Origin: Agromyces atrinae
GTDB lineage: Bacteria; Actinomycetota; Actinomycetes; Actinomycetales; Microbacteriaceae
Reading direction: 5' to 3'
DNA: 64,000 bases
NCBI RefSeq assembly: GCF_013407835.1
Contig: NZ_JACCBI010000001.1
Location: 1,922,001-1,986,000 of the forward strand
A model generated the notes under the pieces. That model saw nothing but the letters and a program-made list of their open reading frames with translations, had not been told where the DNA came from and searched no databases. The position numbers and the translations under genes are program-made. Of this stretch, positions 36,517-45,680 are shown one piece after another. Within the stretch, counting starts at the first letter, position 1. Each line of letters opens with the position of its first letter.

Positions 36517-37675
36517 GACCCTCACCGCCCCGCCCGCGACGACCGCGCGCACCGCGCAGCGCGTACCGCTCTCGGTGCTCGACCTCGTACCGATCTCGAG
36601 CGGCGAGTCGAGCGGCGACGCGCTCCGCAACACGATCGACCTCGCGCAGCGGGCCGAGAGCTTCGGCTTCGCGCGCTACTGGCTCGCCGAGCACCACCTG
36701 AACCCGGGTGTCGCGGGCTCCGCGCCGCACACCCTCCTCGGCATCCTCGCCGAACGCACGTCGACGATCCGGGTCGGCACGGCAGCGACGATCCTCGGCA
36801 ACTACGAGGCCCTGCAGGTCGCCGAGGCGTTCGGCACCCTCGGCACCCTCTACCCGGGTCGCACCGACCTCGGCCTCGGTCGCTCCGGTTCGCCGTCGAC
36901 GGCACCCGCGCCGCCCGCCGAGCCGCCCGTGACGACGAACCGCCTCGTCGACGGGCTCGTCATCCCGCCGAACCGGCCCTTCCGCTTCAACACCGAGCGC
37001 TTCGCGGTGCAGGCGCGACTCCTCGGCCGCACGCCGGGCGACGCCGACCGCTTCAGCCAGCAGGTCGCCGACCTCGCGGACTTCTTCGCGGGCAGCTACG
37101 ACGCGGGCGACGTGCCCGTCACGGTGCAGCCGGCCGAGGGCAGCGACGTCGAGCTCTGGGTGCACGGCTCGACGGCGGGCGAGAGCGCCCGCATCGCGGG
37201 TCGCCTCGGGGTGCGCTTCGGCGCGAACTACCACGTGCAGGGGAGCGGCGTCCTCGACGCCCTCGCCGAGTACCGCGCTCATTTCCAGCCGTCGGCGACC
37301 CTCGACCGCCCGCACACGACGGTGTCGGTCGATGTCGTCGTCGCGGCGACCGACGCCGAGGCGACGCGCCTCGCGGCGGGCTACGCCGACTGGGTGCTCT
37401 CCATCCGCGAGGGTCAGGGCGCGATCGTCTACCCGACGCCCGAGGAGGCGCGAGGCATCGATGCCCTCTCGGCCGCCGAGCTCGCCTCGGTGCAGGATCG
37501 CCTCGACACGCGACTCGTCGGCAGCGCCGAGTCGGTCGTCGGGCGCCTCGAGACGCTCCAGCGCGTCACGGGTGCCGACGAACTGCTCGTCACGACCATC
37601 ACCCACGACCACGCCGCTCGCGTCGAGTCGTACCGTCTGCTCGCCGAGGCCTGGGGCGATGCCGGAACGCTCTGA
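36506..37675 (+). CDS. LLM-class flavin-dependent monooxygenase (MsnO8-like)
   Basis: 389 residues from ATG at 36506, preceded by GAGGAGG at 36493-36499 and overlapping the previous gene by 11 bp. LSVLDLVPISSGESSGDALRNTIDLAQRAESFGFARYWLAEHHLNPGVAGSAP is the MsnO8-type opening, followed by IRVGTAATILGNYEALQVAEAFGTLGTLYPGRTDLGLGRSG. Third consecutive LLM gene. Whether the three act on different S- or N-substituted compounds or form a sequence of steps cannot be told. Confidence 0.88.
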   Translation: MSVETLTAPPATTARTAQRVPLSVLDLVPISSGESSGDALRNTIDLAQRAESFGFARYWLAEHHLNPGVAGSAPHTLLGILAERTSTIRVGTAATILGNYEALQVAEAFGTLGTLYPGRTDLGLGRSGSPSTAPAPPAEPPVTTNRLVDGLVIPPNRPFRFNTERFAVQARLLGRTPGDADRFSQQVADLADFFAGSYDAGDVPVTVQPAEGSDVELWVHGSTAGESARIAGRLGVRFGANYHVQGSGVLDALAEYRAHFQPSATLDRPHTTVSVDVVVAATDAEATRLAAGYADWVLSIREGQGAIVYPTPEEARGIDALSAAELASVQDRLDTRLVGSAESVVGRLETLQRVTGADELLVTTITHDHAARVESYRLLAEAWGDAGTL

Positions 37676-39098
37676 GGCGCTCGCCTCCCGAACGGATGAC
37701 GGTGTGCGCGCCGTCCACGGAATCCGCGTCGGCCCCGCACCGACCCGTCCGAGCACGGCGTATCTCGACCGCGCCGCGGCCGACGCGGAGGTCGCCGCGA
37801 GTCGGGCCGAACCGTTCGAGTCGTCGTTCGCGGGGGCATCGGCCGAGCTCCTGACCGCGATCGAGTCGGCCACGACGACGCTGCTGCCCCGAACCTCCGA
37901 ACTCGCGCGCACGATCTTCGACCTCGCCGAGACCGGGTTCGCCGAGCATCGGAGCGTCGACGCCATCCGCACGCTCCTCGAGGCCGAGGGAGTACCGGTG
38001 CGCGTGGGCGTGTTCGGTCTCGACACGGCGTTCGTCGCCGAGCTGAGGGACGGCGTTCCGGTCGAGCCGGAGCTCAGCGCACCGGGTCACACCGCGCACG
38101 CGCCGACGATCACGATCTTCGCCGAGTACGACGCTCTGCCCGGCATCGGTCACGGGTGCGGGCACAACCTCATCGCGGCATCCGCGATCGGGTCCTTCCT
38201 CGCCCTCGTCCGCGCCGCAGCCGCCGGCATCCCCCTGCCCGGCCGCGTGCTGCTCTACGGCACGCCCGCCGAGGAGGGCGGCAACGGCAAGGAGCTCCTC
38301 GCGCGCGCCGGGGCCTTCGACGCCGTCGATGCGGCCATCATGGTGCACCCGTTCGGCTACGACGTCGTCGACCAGCCGTTCATCGGGCGACGCATCGTGC
38401 GCATCGTCTACAACGGAGTCGCCGCCCACGCCTCGGCCTCGCCGTTCCAGGGCCGGAACGCCCTCGACGCGGCCGTGCTCAACTATCAGGCCGTCGGTCT
38501 CCTGCGCCAGCACCTCCCGCCGGGCGATCGACTGCACGGGATCGTCGTCGACGGCGGCGAGCGCCCGAACGTCGTGCCGGAGCGCGCCGAGCTCGAGTAC
38601 TACGTGCGCTCCCCCGATCCCGCCGGGCTCCGCGAGCTCTCGTCGCGCGTCGACGACATCGCGCACGGCATCGCCCTCGCGACGGGCACGGGCGTCGAGA
38701 TCGTGTGGGACCCGCAGCCGTTCACCCTGCCGATCCGCCACAACGCCGCCCTCGGCGAGCGCTGGGCCGTCGCCCAAGCGGCACGCGGTCGCGCCGTGCG
38801 GCGCAGTTCGGCCGTTCCGTCGCACCTCGCGGCGTCGACCGACTTCGGCAACGTGAGCGTCCGCATCCCCGGCATCCACCCCGTCATCGCGATCTCCCCG
38901 CCCGAGGTGAGTCTGCACACGCGCGAGTTCGCGGCGCACGCGTCATCCCCCGACTCCGACGCCGCGCTCACCGATGCCATCGCGGGTCTCGCGGCGACCG
39001 CAGCCGACTTCCTGTCCGACCCCGACCTCCGGGCCGCCGTCGCCGCCGAGTTCCAGGCGGCGGGCGGCCCCATCGATGTGGAAGCGTACTTCTCATGA
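37659..39098 (+). CDS. M20D amidohydrolase/deacylase
   Basis: 479 residues from ATG at 37659, overlapping the LLM gene by 17 bp. M20D marks: ITIFAEYDALPGIGHGCGHNLIAASAIG (metal ligands), LLYGTPAEEGGNGKELL (catalytic Glu), MVHPFG and GVAAHASASPFQGRNALDAAVLNYQAVGLLRQ (dimer domain). Relatives cleave N-acyl amino acids, hippurate and p-aminobenzoyl-glutamate. In the Bacillus yxe pathway an M20 enzyme removes an acetyl group after the LLM step; the same order of genes suggests that job here. A 90-residue N-terminal extension with no known motif precedes the fold. Confidence 0.87.
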   Translation: MPERSEALASRTDDGVRAVHGIRVGPAPTRPSTAYLDRAAADAEVAASRAEPFESSFAGASAELLTAIESATTTLLPRTSELARTIFDLAETGFAEHRSVDAIRTLLEAEGVPVRVGVFGLDTAFVAELRDGVPVEPELSAPGHTAHAPTITIFAEYDALPGIGHGCGHNLIAASAIGSFLALVRAAAAGIPLPGRVLLYGTPAEEGGNGKELLARAGAFDAVDAAIMVHPFGYDVVDQPFIGRRIVRIVYNGVAAHASASPFQGRNALDAAVLNYQAVGLLRQHLPPGDRLHGIVVDGGERPNVVPERAELEYYVRSPDPAGLRELSSRVDDIAHGIALATGTGVEIVWDPQPFTLPIRHNAALGERWAVAQAARGRAVRRSSAVPSHLAASTDFGNVSVRIPGIHPVIAISPPEVSLHTREFAAHASSPDSDAALTDAIAGLAATAADFLSDPDLRAAVAAEFQAAGGPIDVEAYFS

Positions 39099-40093
39099 GC
39101 ACTCTCGACGACGAACCCGGCGGCACCCCCGTCGTCTACGCCCTGCACGAGAACGCCGACTGGTGGCCGCCGTTCGAGCGCGCCTTCCGCGAGGCGGGCG
39201 TTCCCGTGCGCGAGTGGAATCTCGTCGAGGGGTCGTTCGATCCGGCCTCCGCGCCTCCCGAGGGCATCTTCTGGTCGCGCATCAGCGCGTCGGCGCCGAG
39301 CCGCGGTCACGACCACTCGAAGGACTACGCCCGCTCGGTGCTCTCGTGGCTCGAGTCGTCGGGGCGTCGCACGGTCAACGGTCGGTCGACGATCGAGTTC
39401 GAGGTGAGCAAGGTCGCGCAGCTCGCGGCACTCCGCGCCGCGGGCATCGATGCCCCCGAGACCGTCGCGGTCATCGGCGCCGGCGGTCTGCGTGACGCGG
39501 CCCGCCGCTTCGAGGGGCGACCGTTCATCACGAAGCACAACCAGGGCGGCAAGGGCCTCGGCGTCCGCCGCTTCGACTCGGTCGCCGAGTTCGAGACGGC
39601 GCTCGACGCGGGTGAGCTCGACGAGCCCGTCGACGGCATCACGCTGCTGCAGGAGTACGTGCGCCCCGCGGGCGGCTTCATCACGCGCGTCGAGATCGTC
39701 GGAGGCGAGTTCGTCTACGCGATCGCCGCCGACACCATCCATGGGGGTTTCCAGCTCTGCCCCGCCGACGCGTGCGCGATCGATGCGACGACCGGGCTGC
39801 CGATCGCCCCTCCCGGGGCCGAGGCGGCGCCCGAACCGGGTCAGCGACTCTTCACCCTGCGCCGCGACGTCGACACCGCGTTCGCCGAGCGTCTCGCGCA
39901 GTTCACTCGCGACCTCGGCATCGAGATCGCGGGGATCGAGTTCATCGAGAGCGCCGACGGCCGCCGCGTCGTCTACGACATCAACACGAACACGAACTAC
40001 AACGCCGACGTCGAGGCCGAAGCAGACTCGTCCGGCCCCGCCTCGATCGCCCGCTACCTCGGCGCCCTCCTCCGAGAGCGCTACCCCGCCTGA
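39095..40093 (+). CDS. ATP-grasp ligase, RimK/glutamate-ligase-like
   Basis: 332 residues in an ATGA overlap with the M20D gene. An N-terminal pre-ATP-grasp domain (VVYALHENADWWPPFERAFREAGVPVREWNL) is followed by the ATP-grasp core: FITKHNQGGKGLGVRRF (ATP-binding Lys and Gly-rich loop), LLQEYVRP, and the metal site IAGIEFIESADGRRVVYDINTNTNYN with the Glu and Asn ligands. ATP-grasp enzymes join an amine to a carboxylate through an acyl phosphate. A biosynthetic ligase inside a breakdown operon is unusual. It could re-amidate a product, tag a substrate or make a storage dipeptide; none of these is shown. Confidence 0.85.
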   Translation: MSTLDDEPGGTPVVYALHENADWWPPFERAFREAGVPVREWNLVEGSFDPASAPPEGIFWSRISASAPSRGHDHSKDYARSVLSWLESSGRRTVNGRSTIEFEVSKVAQLAALRAAGIDAPETVAVIGAGGLRDAARRFEGRPFITKHNQGGKGLGVRRFDSVAEFETALDAGELDEPVDGITLLQEYVRPAGGFITRVEIVGGEFVYAIAADTIHGGFQLCPADACAIDATTGLPIAPPGAEAAPEPGQRLFTLRRDVDTAFAERLAQFTRDLGIEIAGIEFIESADGRRVVYDINTNTNYNADVEAEADSSGPASIARYLGALLRERYPA

Positions 40094-40181
40094 CCCCCCC
40101 CATGTTGCACTCCGTGACGGTTCGAGACGCAGGGCGACGAGAGGCCGACGCGGTGTCGGCACCGGTGCCTACCATCGCTCC

Positions 40182-41012
40182 ATGACCGACACCGCTACGA
40201 CCAGCCGCCCGACCCTCGACCGCGCCGCGTTCGGACGCGACTGGGAGGAATGGCACCGCAGCCACGAGGCACGACGGGCCGACGACCACGGGTTCCTCGC
40301 CGTCACGACCATCGCGTGGCTCGGCGACGAACCGCAGTCGATCGAGGGAATCCCCGGGCTCTGGTCGACGGGCGAGAACGGCCCCGTCGTCGAGCTGACC
40401 GAGGGCGACGAGCTCACGCGCGACGGCGAGTCGCTCACCGGCCGCGTCGAGTTCGGACCGCTCATCGAGCGCGGCGGATTCACGCTCGTCTCGGGCGACA
40501 CGCACATCGAGGTCGCTCGACGCGGCGGCAACGACATCGTGCGCCCGCGTCATCCCGCCCACCCCCTGCTCGTGAACTACACGGGCACCCCCACCTACGT
40601 GCCGAACCCGCGCTGGCTCGCCGAGGGCCGCTACCTGCCGTTCGCCGAGCCGCGCCCCACGACGGTCGGTTCGGCCGCCCCCGGTCTCGAGCACGTCTAC
40701 GACGCCCCCGGCGAGGTCGAGTTCGAGCTGCGCGGCGAGACGTTCCGCCTGACGGTCTTCCCCGGCTACGCCCCCGGCAGCCTCTTCGCCCTCTTCACGG
40801 ATGCCACGAGCGGGCTCACCACGTATGCGGCGAACCGGTCGCTCGCGATCGATGCTCCCGCCGCCGACGGCACCGTCACGCTCGACTTCAACCGCGCCGT
40901 GAACCTGCCGTGCGCGTACACCGACTTCGCCACGTGCCCGCTGCCTCCCGCCGAGAACCGGCTGCCCATCGGCATCGAGGCCGGCGAGAAGACCCCGCTC
41001 GAAAGGCACTGA
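40182..41012 (+). CDS. DUF1684 family protein
   Basis: 276 residues. Matches DUF1684 over its length: WEEWHRSHEARRADDHGFLAVTTIAWL opening, PNPRWLAEGRYLPF, LFALFTDATSGLTTYAANR, and the closing VTLDFNRAVNLPCAYTDFATCPLPPAENRLPI with its two cysteines (about residues 248 and 256). The family is a beta-rich fold of unknown reaction; the conserved Asn-Arg and Cys residues suggest an active or binding site. 88 bp separate it from the ATP-grasp gene and it leads straight into another LLM gene 1 bp after its stop. Confidence 0.85.
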   Translation: MTDTATTSRPTLDRAAFGRDWEEWHRSHEARRADDHGFLAVTTIAWLGDEPQSIEGIPGLWSTGENGPVVELTEGDELTRDGESLTGRVEFGPLIERGGFTLVSGDTHIEVARRGGNDIVRPRHPAHPLLVNYTGTPTYVPNPRWLAEGRYLPFAEPRPTTVGSAAPGLEHVYDAPGEVEFELRGETFRLTVFPGYAPGSLFALFTDATSGLTTYAANRSLAIDAPAADGTVTLDFNRAVNLPCAYTDFATCPLPPAENRLPIGIEAGEKTPLERH

Positions 41013-41013
41013 C

Positions 41014-42153
41014 GTGCGATTCCAGATCCTCGACATCATCCCCTACCTCGCGAACCCCGTCACGGGCCGCCAGGTCTCGCCCGCCGAGCGCTTCGACCAG
41101 ACGCTCGAGCTCGCGCGCCGCGCCGAACGCCTCGGCTTCGATGCGATCTCGGTCGGCGAGCGTCACGCGGGGCGCTTCCTGTCGTCGGCTCCGAGCGTCA
41201 TCCTCGGCGCGATCGCGAGCCAGACGTCGACGATCCGCCTGCAGACGGGCGTCACGGTGCTCTCGGTGCTCGACCCCGTGCGCGTCGCCGAAGACTACGC
41301 GACGATCGATCAGCTCTCGCGCGGCCGCCTCGAGATCACGATCGGCAAGGGCAACGAGGTCGCCCAGTTCCCGCTCTTCGGCCTCGAGATCGACGACCAG
41401 TGGGAACTCCTCGCCGACAAGTACGCGCTCCTCCGACGGCTCTGGCGCGAGACGGATGTCGACTGGGACGCCACTCCTTACACGCGCGCGCAGCACGCGA
41501 CGACGACGCTGCCGCGACCCTTCGCCGGAGCCCCGCGCGTCTGGCACGGCTCGGCGACGACGCTCGCGTCGGCCGCCCTCGCCGCGCGTCACGGCGACCC
41601 GCTGTTCTCAGCCAACGCGATCCAGCCGCTCCGCAACTACGAGGTTCTCGTGCGCCACTACCGCGACGAGTTCGAGCGCCACGGACACGACCCCCGGTTC
41701 GCCTACGTCGGCGCAGGCTCCGGCTCTCTCTTCATCGCCGATTCGACGGCCGAGGCGCGCGAGCTCTACGGCCCGGTCTACGAGGCGATCGTCGCGGCGA
41801 CCAACGTGCCGGGCAACAACTCGCCGTTCCGCGACATCGACCACGCGATCGCGGAGGGCCCGGCCCTCGTCGGCACCGCCGAACAGGTCATCGAGAAGAT
41901 CGCGCGCTTCCACGGCGCATTCGATCACGACCTGCAGTCGATCAGTCTGCCGACGACGCTGCCGATCGAGCAGCAGTACGAGATCCTCGAGCGGTTCGCG
42001 GCCGAGGTCGTGCCGGTCGTCCGCCGCGAGTTCCCGACGACCCTGTGGGGCGAGGGAGACCCGTACGCCACGCGCCCCGCGGTGCACGGGGCGACCGAGA
42101 AGGATGCCGCGAGCGCGGTCTCCGCTCACGGCAGACTCGTCGCCGCGGCCTGA
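41014..42153 (+). CDS. LLM-class flavin-dependent oxidoreductase
   Basis: 379 residues from GTG at 41014, 1 bp after the DUF1684 stop. Luciferase-like barrel: TLELARRAERLGFDAISVGERHAGRFLSSAPSVILGAIASQTSTIRLQTGVTVLSVLDPVRVAEDYATIDQLSRGRLEITIGKGNE. It is only distantly like the three LLM genes further left, so it is not a recent duplicate. Followed 12 bp later by the nitroreductase that may supply its reduced flavin. Confidence 0.87.
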   Translation: MRFQILDIIPYLANPVTGRQVSPAERFDQTLELARRAERLGFDAISVGERHAGRFLSSAPSVILGAIASQTSTIRLQTGVTVLSVLDPVRVAEDYATIDQLSRGRLEITIGKGNEVAQFPLFGLEIDDQWELLADKYALLRRLWRETDVDWDATPYTRAQHATTTLPRPFAGAPRVWHGSATTLASAALAARHGDPLFSANAIQPLRNYEVLVRHYRDEFERHGHDPRFAYVGAGSGSLFIADSTAEARELYGPVYEAIVAATNVPGNNSPFRDIDHAIAEGPALVGTAEQVIEKIARFHGAFDHDLQSISLPTTLPIEQQYEILERFAAEVVPVVRREFPTTLWGEGDPYATRPAVHGATEKDAASAVSAHGRLVAAA

Positions 42154-42165
42154 GAGGATTCGCTG

Positions 42166-42981
42166 ATGACGACCACGACATCCGCCGCACTCGACCGGCG
42201 CTACGGCACGACCGATGTTCCCGAGGTGACCCTCACCGAGACGATCGCGGGGCAGCTCGCTCATCGCTCGGTGCGGCGCTTCCTGCCGTCATCCGTGAGC
42301 GAAGGCGATCTCGCGGCGATCGTCGCGGCCGCGCAATCGGCGGCGACGTCGTCGAACCAGCAATCGTGGAGCGTCGTCGTGGTCGAAGACCGCGAGCGCC
42401 TCGCGCGGCTCGCCCATCTCGCGGGCGACCAGGCGTTCATCGCCGATGCGGCGGCGTTCTTCGTGTGGGTCGCCGACCTGAATCGCGCGGCGACGATCGC
42501 GGCCCGTGCCGGTCACGAGCTCGGTGGGGCCGACTACCTCGAGTCGACCCTCGTCGCCTCGATCGATGCCGCCCTCGCCGCGCAGAACGCCGTCGTCGCG
42601 GCCGAGTCGCTCGGCTGGGGCACCGTCTACGTGGGGGCCGTGCGCAACAACCCGGTCGCGATCGCCGCCGAGCTCGGCCTGCCGCCGCGCGCCTTCGCCG
42701 TCGTGGGCCTCGCGATCGGTCGCCCCGACCCCGACGAGCAGGCGGGCGTCAAGCCCCGCCTGCCGCAGAGCGCCGTCGTGCACCGCGAGCAGTACGACCC
42801 CGCGGCGAGCGCCGACGGAGTGGCTGTCTACGGCGCACGTCTCTCGGACTACTACGACGCCTACGGCATCGAACACGAGTGGACGGCGAGCGTCGCGCGC
42901 CGCTGGAAGGACGCGGCGGGGCTGAACGGCCGCCACCGTCTGCGGTCCTGGTTGGAAGAACTCGGCTTCCCGAGCCGTTAG
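42166..42981 (+). CDS. nitroreductase-family NAD(P)H:flavin oxidoreductase
   Basis: 271 residues. FMN-binding opening LAHRSVRRFLPSSVSEGDLAAIVAAAQSAATSSNQQSW (Arg-Ser-x-Arg and Ser-x-Asn blocks), then AAESLGWGTVYVGAVRNNP and LPPRAFAVVGLAIGRPD, typical of the NfsA/FRP branch. Members reduce free FMN, nitro groups or quinones with NADPH. Lying among LLM monooxygenases, it is the best candidate reductase for their FMNH2 supply; direct evidence is lacking. Confidence 0.87.
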   Translation: MTTTTSAALDRRYGTTDVPEVTLTETIAGQLAHRSVRRFLPSSVSEGDLAAIVAAAQSAATSSNQQSWSVVVVEDRERLARLAHLAGDQAFIADAAAFFVWVADLNRAATIAARAGHELGGADYLESTLVASIDAALAAQNAVVAAESLGWGTVYVGAVRNNPVAIAAELGLPPRAFAVVGLAIGRPDPDEQAGVKPRLPQSAVVHREQYDPAASADGVAVYGARLSDYYDAYGIEHEWTASVARRWKDAAGLNGRHRLRSWLEELGFPSR

Positions 42982-43003
42982 ACCTGTCGGAGAGGAAATC
43001 ATC

Positions 43004-44041
43004 GTGACATCCCCCGTTCTGATTCGTGAAGCGCAGCCGAGCGAGTACGACGCCGTCGGCCGACTGACCGAAGAGGGCTTCGCGACCGGACCGTACGGCC
43101 ACCTGCCGGTCTCGGAGGAGCGTCGCCGCCTCGTCACGGATGTCGCCGCGCGTGCCGCGTCGGGCGTCGTGCTCGTCGCCGAGAGCGACAGTGCTCTCGT
43201 CGGGACCGTCACCGTCGTGCGCGCCGGTACGCCGCAGGCGCGCCTCGCGACGGGCGACGAGGCCGAACTCCGACTCCTCGCCGTCTCGCCCGCCGCACGC
43301 GGACTCGGTCTCGGCCGCGCCCTCGCGAATGCCGCTCAGGAGGTCGCCCTCGAGTGGGGCGCCCCCGCGATCGTGCTCGACACGGGGTCGCTCAACCTCA
43401 CCGCGCAGTCGCTCTACGACAGCCTCGGCTACGAGCGGCTCCGGAGCCACGCCGACCCCGACGGTCGCATCACGCACGTCGACTACCGGCTGCCCCTCGC
43501 TGCGCGAGACGACGTCGTCGTACGTCTCGTGCGCCCCGACGAATACGAGGCCGTCGCCGACCTCTCGGAGCGCGCCTACACGATCGAGTACGAGATCTCC
43601 GACGACTACCTCGCGTCGATCCGCGACATCGAGTCGCGGGCGATCGAGCACCAGGTGTGGGTGGCAGCGGACGCCGCGAGCGGAGCCCTCCTCGGAACCG
43701 TCGCGACGCCGCGCCGCGGCAACACCATCTCGCCGCTCGCCCAGGACGGCGAGCTCGACTTCCGGCTGCTCGCAGTCGACCCCGTCGCGCGCGGGCGTGG
43801 CATCGGCGACATCCTCACCCGTCACACGATCGAGATCGCGAGACTCCGCGGCCTCGAACGTGTCGTCATGAACTCGGGCCCGCAGATGGTCGGCGCCCAT
43901 CGGCTCTACGAGAAGGTCGGCTTCGGTCGGTTGAGCGAACGGGAGCGCATCATCGAGGTCGGCGGCCGCAGCTTCCTGCTGCTCGCCTTCACGATCGACG
44001 TTCCGGTGCGCCTCCGGCTCGATGAGAAGATCGCGGGATGA
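43004..44041 (+). CDS. tandem GNAT acetyltransferase
   Basis: 345 residues from GTG at 43004 with GGAGAGGA upstream. Two GNAT domains, about residues 1-165 and 166-345. Each keeps an acetyl-CoA pyrophosphate loop (AARGLGLGRALANAA and ARGRGIGDILTRH), so both may bind cofactor. GNAT enzymes start the Bacillus 2-succinocysteine routes by N-acetylating the amino acid before oxygenation, and this gene sits in the same kind of island. The substrate is not visible in the sequence. Confidence 0.85.
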   Translation: MTSPVLIREAQPSEYDAVGRLTEEGFATGPYGHLPVSEERRRLVTDVAARAASGVVLVAESDSALVGTVTVVRAGTPQARLATGDEAELRLLAVSPAARGLGLGRALANAAQEVALEWGAPAIVLDTGSLNLTAQSLYDSLGYERLRSHADPDGRITHVDYRLPLAARDDVVVRLVRPDEYEAVADLSERAYTIEYEISDDYLASIRDIESRAIEHQVWVAADAASGALLGTVATPRRGNTISPLAQDGELDFRLLAVDPVARGRGIGDILTRHTIEIARLRGLERVVMNSGPQMVGAHRLYEKVGFGRLSERERIIEVGGRSFLLLAFTIDVPVRLRLDEKIAG

Positions 44042-45144
44042 GTTCAACAGACGTCGTCGTCATCGGTGGTGGCGCGATGGGGTCCTCCGCGGCCTGGCAA
44101 CTCGCCCGCCGCGGCCGTTCGGTGACCCTCCTCGAGCGTTTCTCGCCGGGGCACACGCACGGTGCATCGCACGGCGCATCACGCAACTTCAACGTCAGTT
44201 ACGGCGACCCCGACCACATCGCGCTGCTCGTCGAGTCCCTCCCGCTGTGGCGTGAACTCGAGGCCGAGACGGGGGCACACCTGCTCGATCAGGTCGGCAT
44301 CGTGAACCACGGGGACTTCCCCGACATCGACGGAGTGCACGAGTCACTCGCCGCCGCCGGCATCCCGAGCGAGTTCCTGCCCGCCGAGGAAGCGGCGCGG
44401 CGCTGGCCCGGCATCCGTTTCACGACGCGCGTGCTGCACACGCCGACGGCGGGGCGGCTGAACGCCGACGCGTCGGTCGCCGCCCTGCAGCGGGCGGCCG
44501 CCGCGCACGGCGCCGACGTGCGTCACGACACGCGAGTGCTCGGCATCGAGGTCATCGGCGACGATCACGTGCGCGTGACCACCGAGACCGAGACGATCGA
44601 TGCGCGCCGCGCGATCGTGACCGCCGGCGCCTGGACCTCGAGCCTGCTCGGCGGCATCGTCGACCTGCCGGCGCTCGTCGTCACGCAGGAGCAGCCCGCC
44701 CACTTCGCGCTCCTCGACGACTCGTTCGAGTGGCCCGGCTTCAACCATCGCCCTACGGCGACCGAGGACGACTGGTGGTACTCGGGCGTCTACGGCATGT
44801 TCACTCCGGGCGAGGGGGTCAAGGCCGGCTGGCACGGAACGGGGCCCGTCGTCGACCCCGACCGACGCGACTACACCGCCGAACCCGCGCAGGCCGAGGC
44901 ACTGCGCCGCTACGCGCGCGAGTGGCTTCCGGGGGCGGACGCCGACTCGGCGACCTGGATCAGCTGTACGTATACGACGACCCCCGACTCGGTATTCGTG
45001 CTCGACAGCTCGGGCCCGATCACCGTCGGCGCCGGGTTCTCGGGCCACGGCTTCAAGTTCACTCCCGCGGTCGGCCGGGTTCTCGCCGACCTCACCGACG
45101 GGCGACCCGCGCCCGGCACGTTCTCTCTGCAGAGGTTCGCATGA
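44038..45144 (+). CDS. monomeric sarcosine oxidase / N-methyltryptophan oxidase-like flavoprotein
   Basis: 368 residues in an ATGA overlap. N-terminal Rossmann dinucleotide fold VVVIGGGAMGSSAAWQLARRGRSVTLLER (residues 6-34). Cys310 in SCTYTTTPD stands where monomeric sarcosine oxidase attaches FAD covalently, and GFSGHGFKFTPAVGRVLADL closes the FAD site. Oxidises a secondary or N-methyl amino acid to an imine, making H2O2. Being flanked by two GNAT genes suggests it handles an amino acid derived from the island's substrate. Confidence 0.87.
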   Translation: MSSTDVVVIGGGAMGSSAAWQLARRGRSVTLLERFSPGHTHGASHGASRNFNVSYGDPDHIALLVESLPLWRELEAETGAHLLDQVGIVNHGDFPDIDGVHESLAAAGIPSEFLPAEEAARRWPGIRFTTRVLHTPTAGRLNADASVAALQRAAAAHGADVRHDTRVLGIEVIGDDHVRVTTETETIDARRAIVTAGAWTSSLLGGIVDLPALVVTQEQPAHFALLDDSFEWPGFNHRPTATEDDWWYSGVYGMFTPGEGVKAGWHGTGPVVDPDRRDYTAEPAQAEALRRYAREWLPGADADSATWISCTYTTTPDSVFVLDSSGPITVGAGFSGHGFKFTPAVGRVLADLTDGRPAPGTFSLQRFA

Positions 45145-45650
45145 CGATCGACACCCCGCCGACATCCACCGCCGCACCCGCCGCCGAGCTTCTCGACGTC
45201 GACTGGTTCGATCCGCGCGCCGTCGAGCTGCGTGCCGCGATGGATGTCGAGATGGGCGAGCGCTACGGCGACCGCTCACTCGCCGATCTCGGCGAGGAGG
45301 CGCTCACGGCGTTCGTGATCGACCCCGACGACATGATCGCGACGGTCATCGCCGTCGTCGACGGCGTGCCGGTGGGTCATGCTGCGCTCCGCGCCCTCGG
45401 CGACGAGTTCGAGCTGAAGCGCCTCGTGACCCTCGAGGGCTACCGCGGCCGCGGCATCTCGCGTGCGCTCATCGAACGCATCGAGGCGATCGCGCGCGAG
45501 CGCGGCGGCACCCGCGTCATCCTGCAGACCGGCGACCGCCAGCCCGATGCCGTGCGCCTCTACGAGTGGCTCGGCTACGAACCCATCCCGATCTTCGCCC
45601 CCTACGAGCCGATCACGTTCTCGCGCTGCTTCGCCCGCTCGATCATCTGA
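45141..45650 (+). CDS. GNAT-family N-acetyltransferase
   Basis: 169 residues in an ATGA overlap with the oxidase. Single GNAT domain: ELKRLVTLEGYRGRGISRALIERIEAIARERG holds the acetyl-CoA loop and ILQTGDRQPDAVRLYEWLGYEPI the C-terminal strand-helix. Last gene of the rightward island run. The substrate may be an amino acid or amine; its place beside the oxidase supports that. Confidence 0.85.
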   Translation: MTIDTPPTSTAAPAAELLDVDWFDPRAVELRAAMDVEMGERYGDRSLADLGEEALTAFVIDPDDMIATVIAVVDGVPVGHAALRALGDEFELKRLVTLEGYRGRGISRALIERIEAIARERGGTRVILQTGDRQPDAVRLYEWLGYEPIPIFAPYEPITFSRCFARSII

Positions 45651-45680
45651 CCGCGTCGCCCGTCGCCCCGCGCCCTTCCA

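Noticed and set aside
37332..39098. An N-terminally longer M20D protein starting inside the LLM gene
   Set aside because: The extra part is Ser/Arg/Pro-rich out-of-frame reading of the LLM gene; ATG at 37659 is used instead.
33956..45650. The oxidoreductase-ligase-acetyltransferase run as an antibiotic gene cluster
   Set aside because: There is no polyketide, peptide or terpene synthase, no carrier protein and no RiPP precursor; importers and M20 hydrolases fit salvage better.
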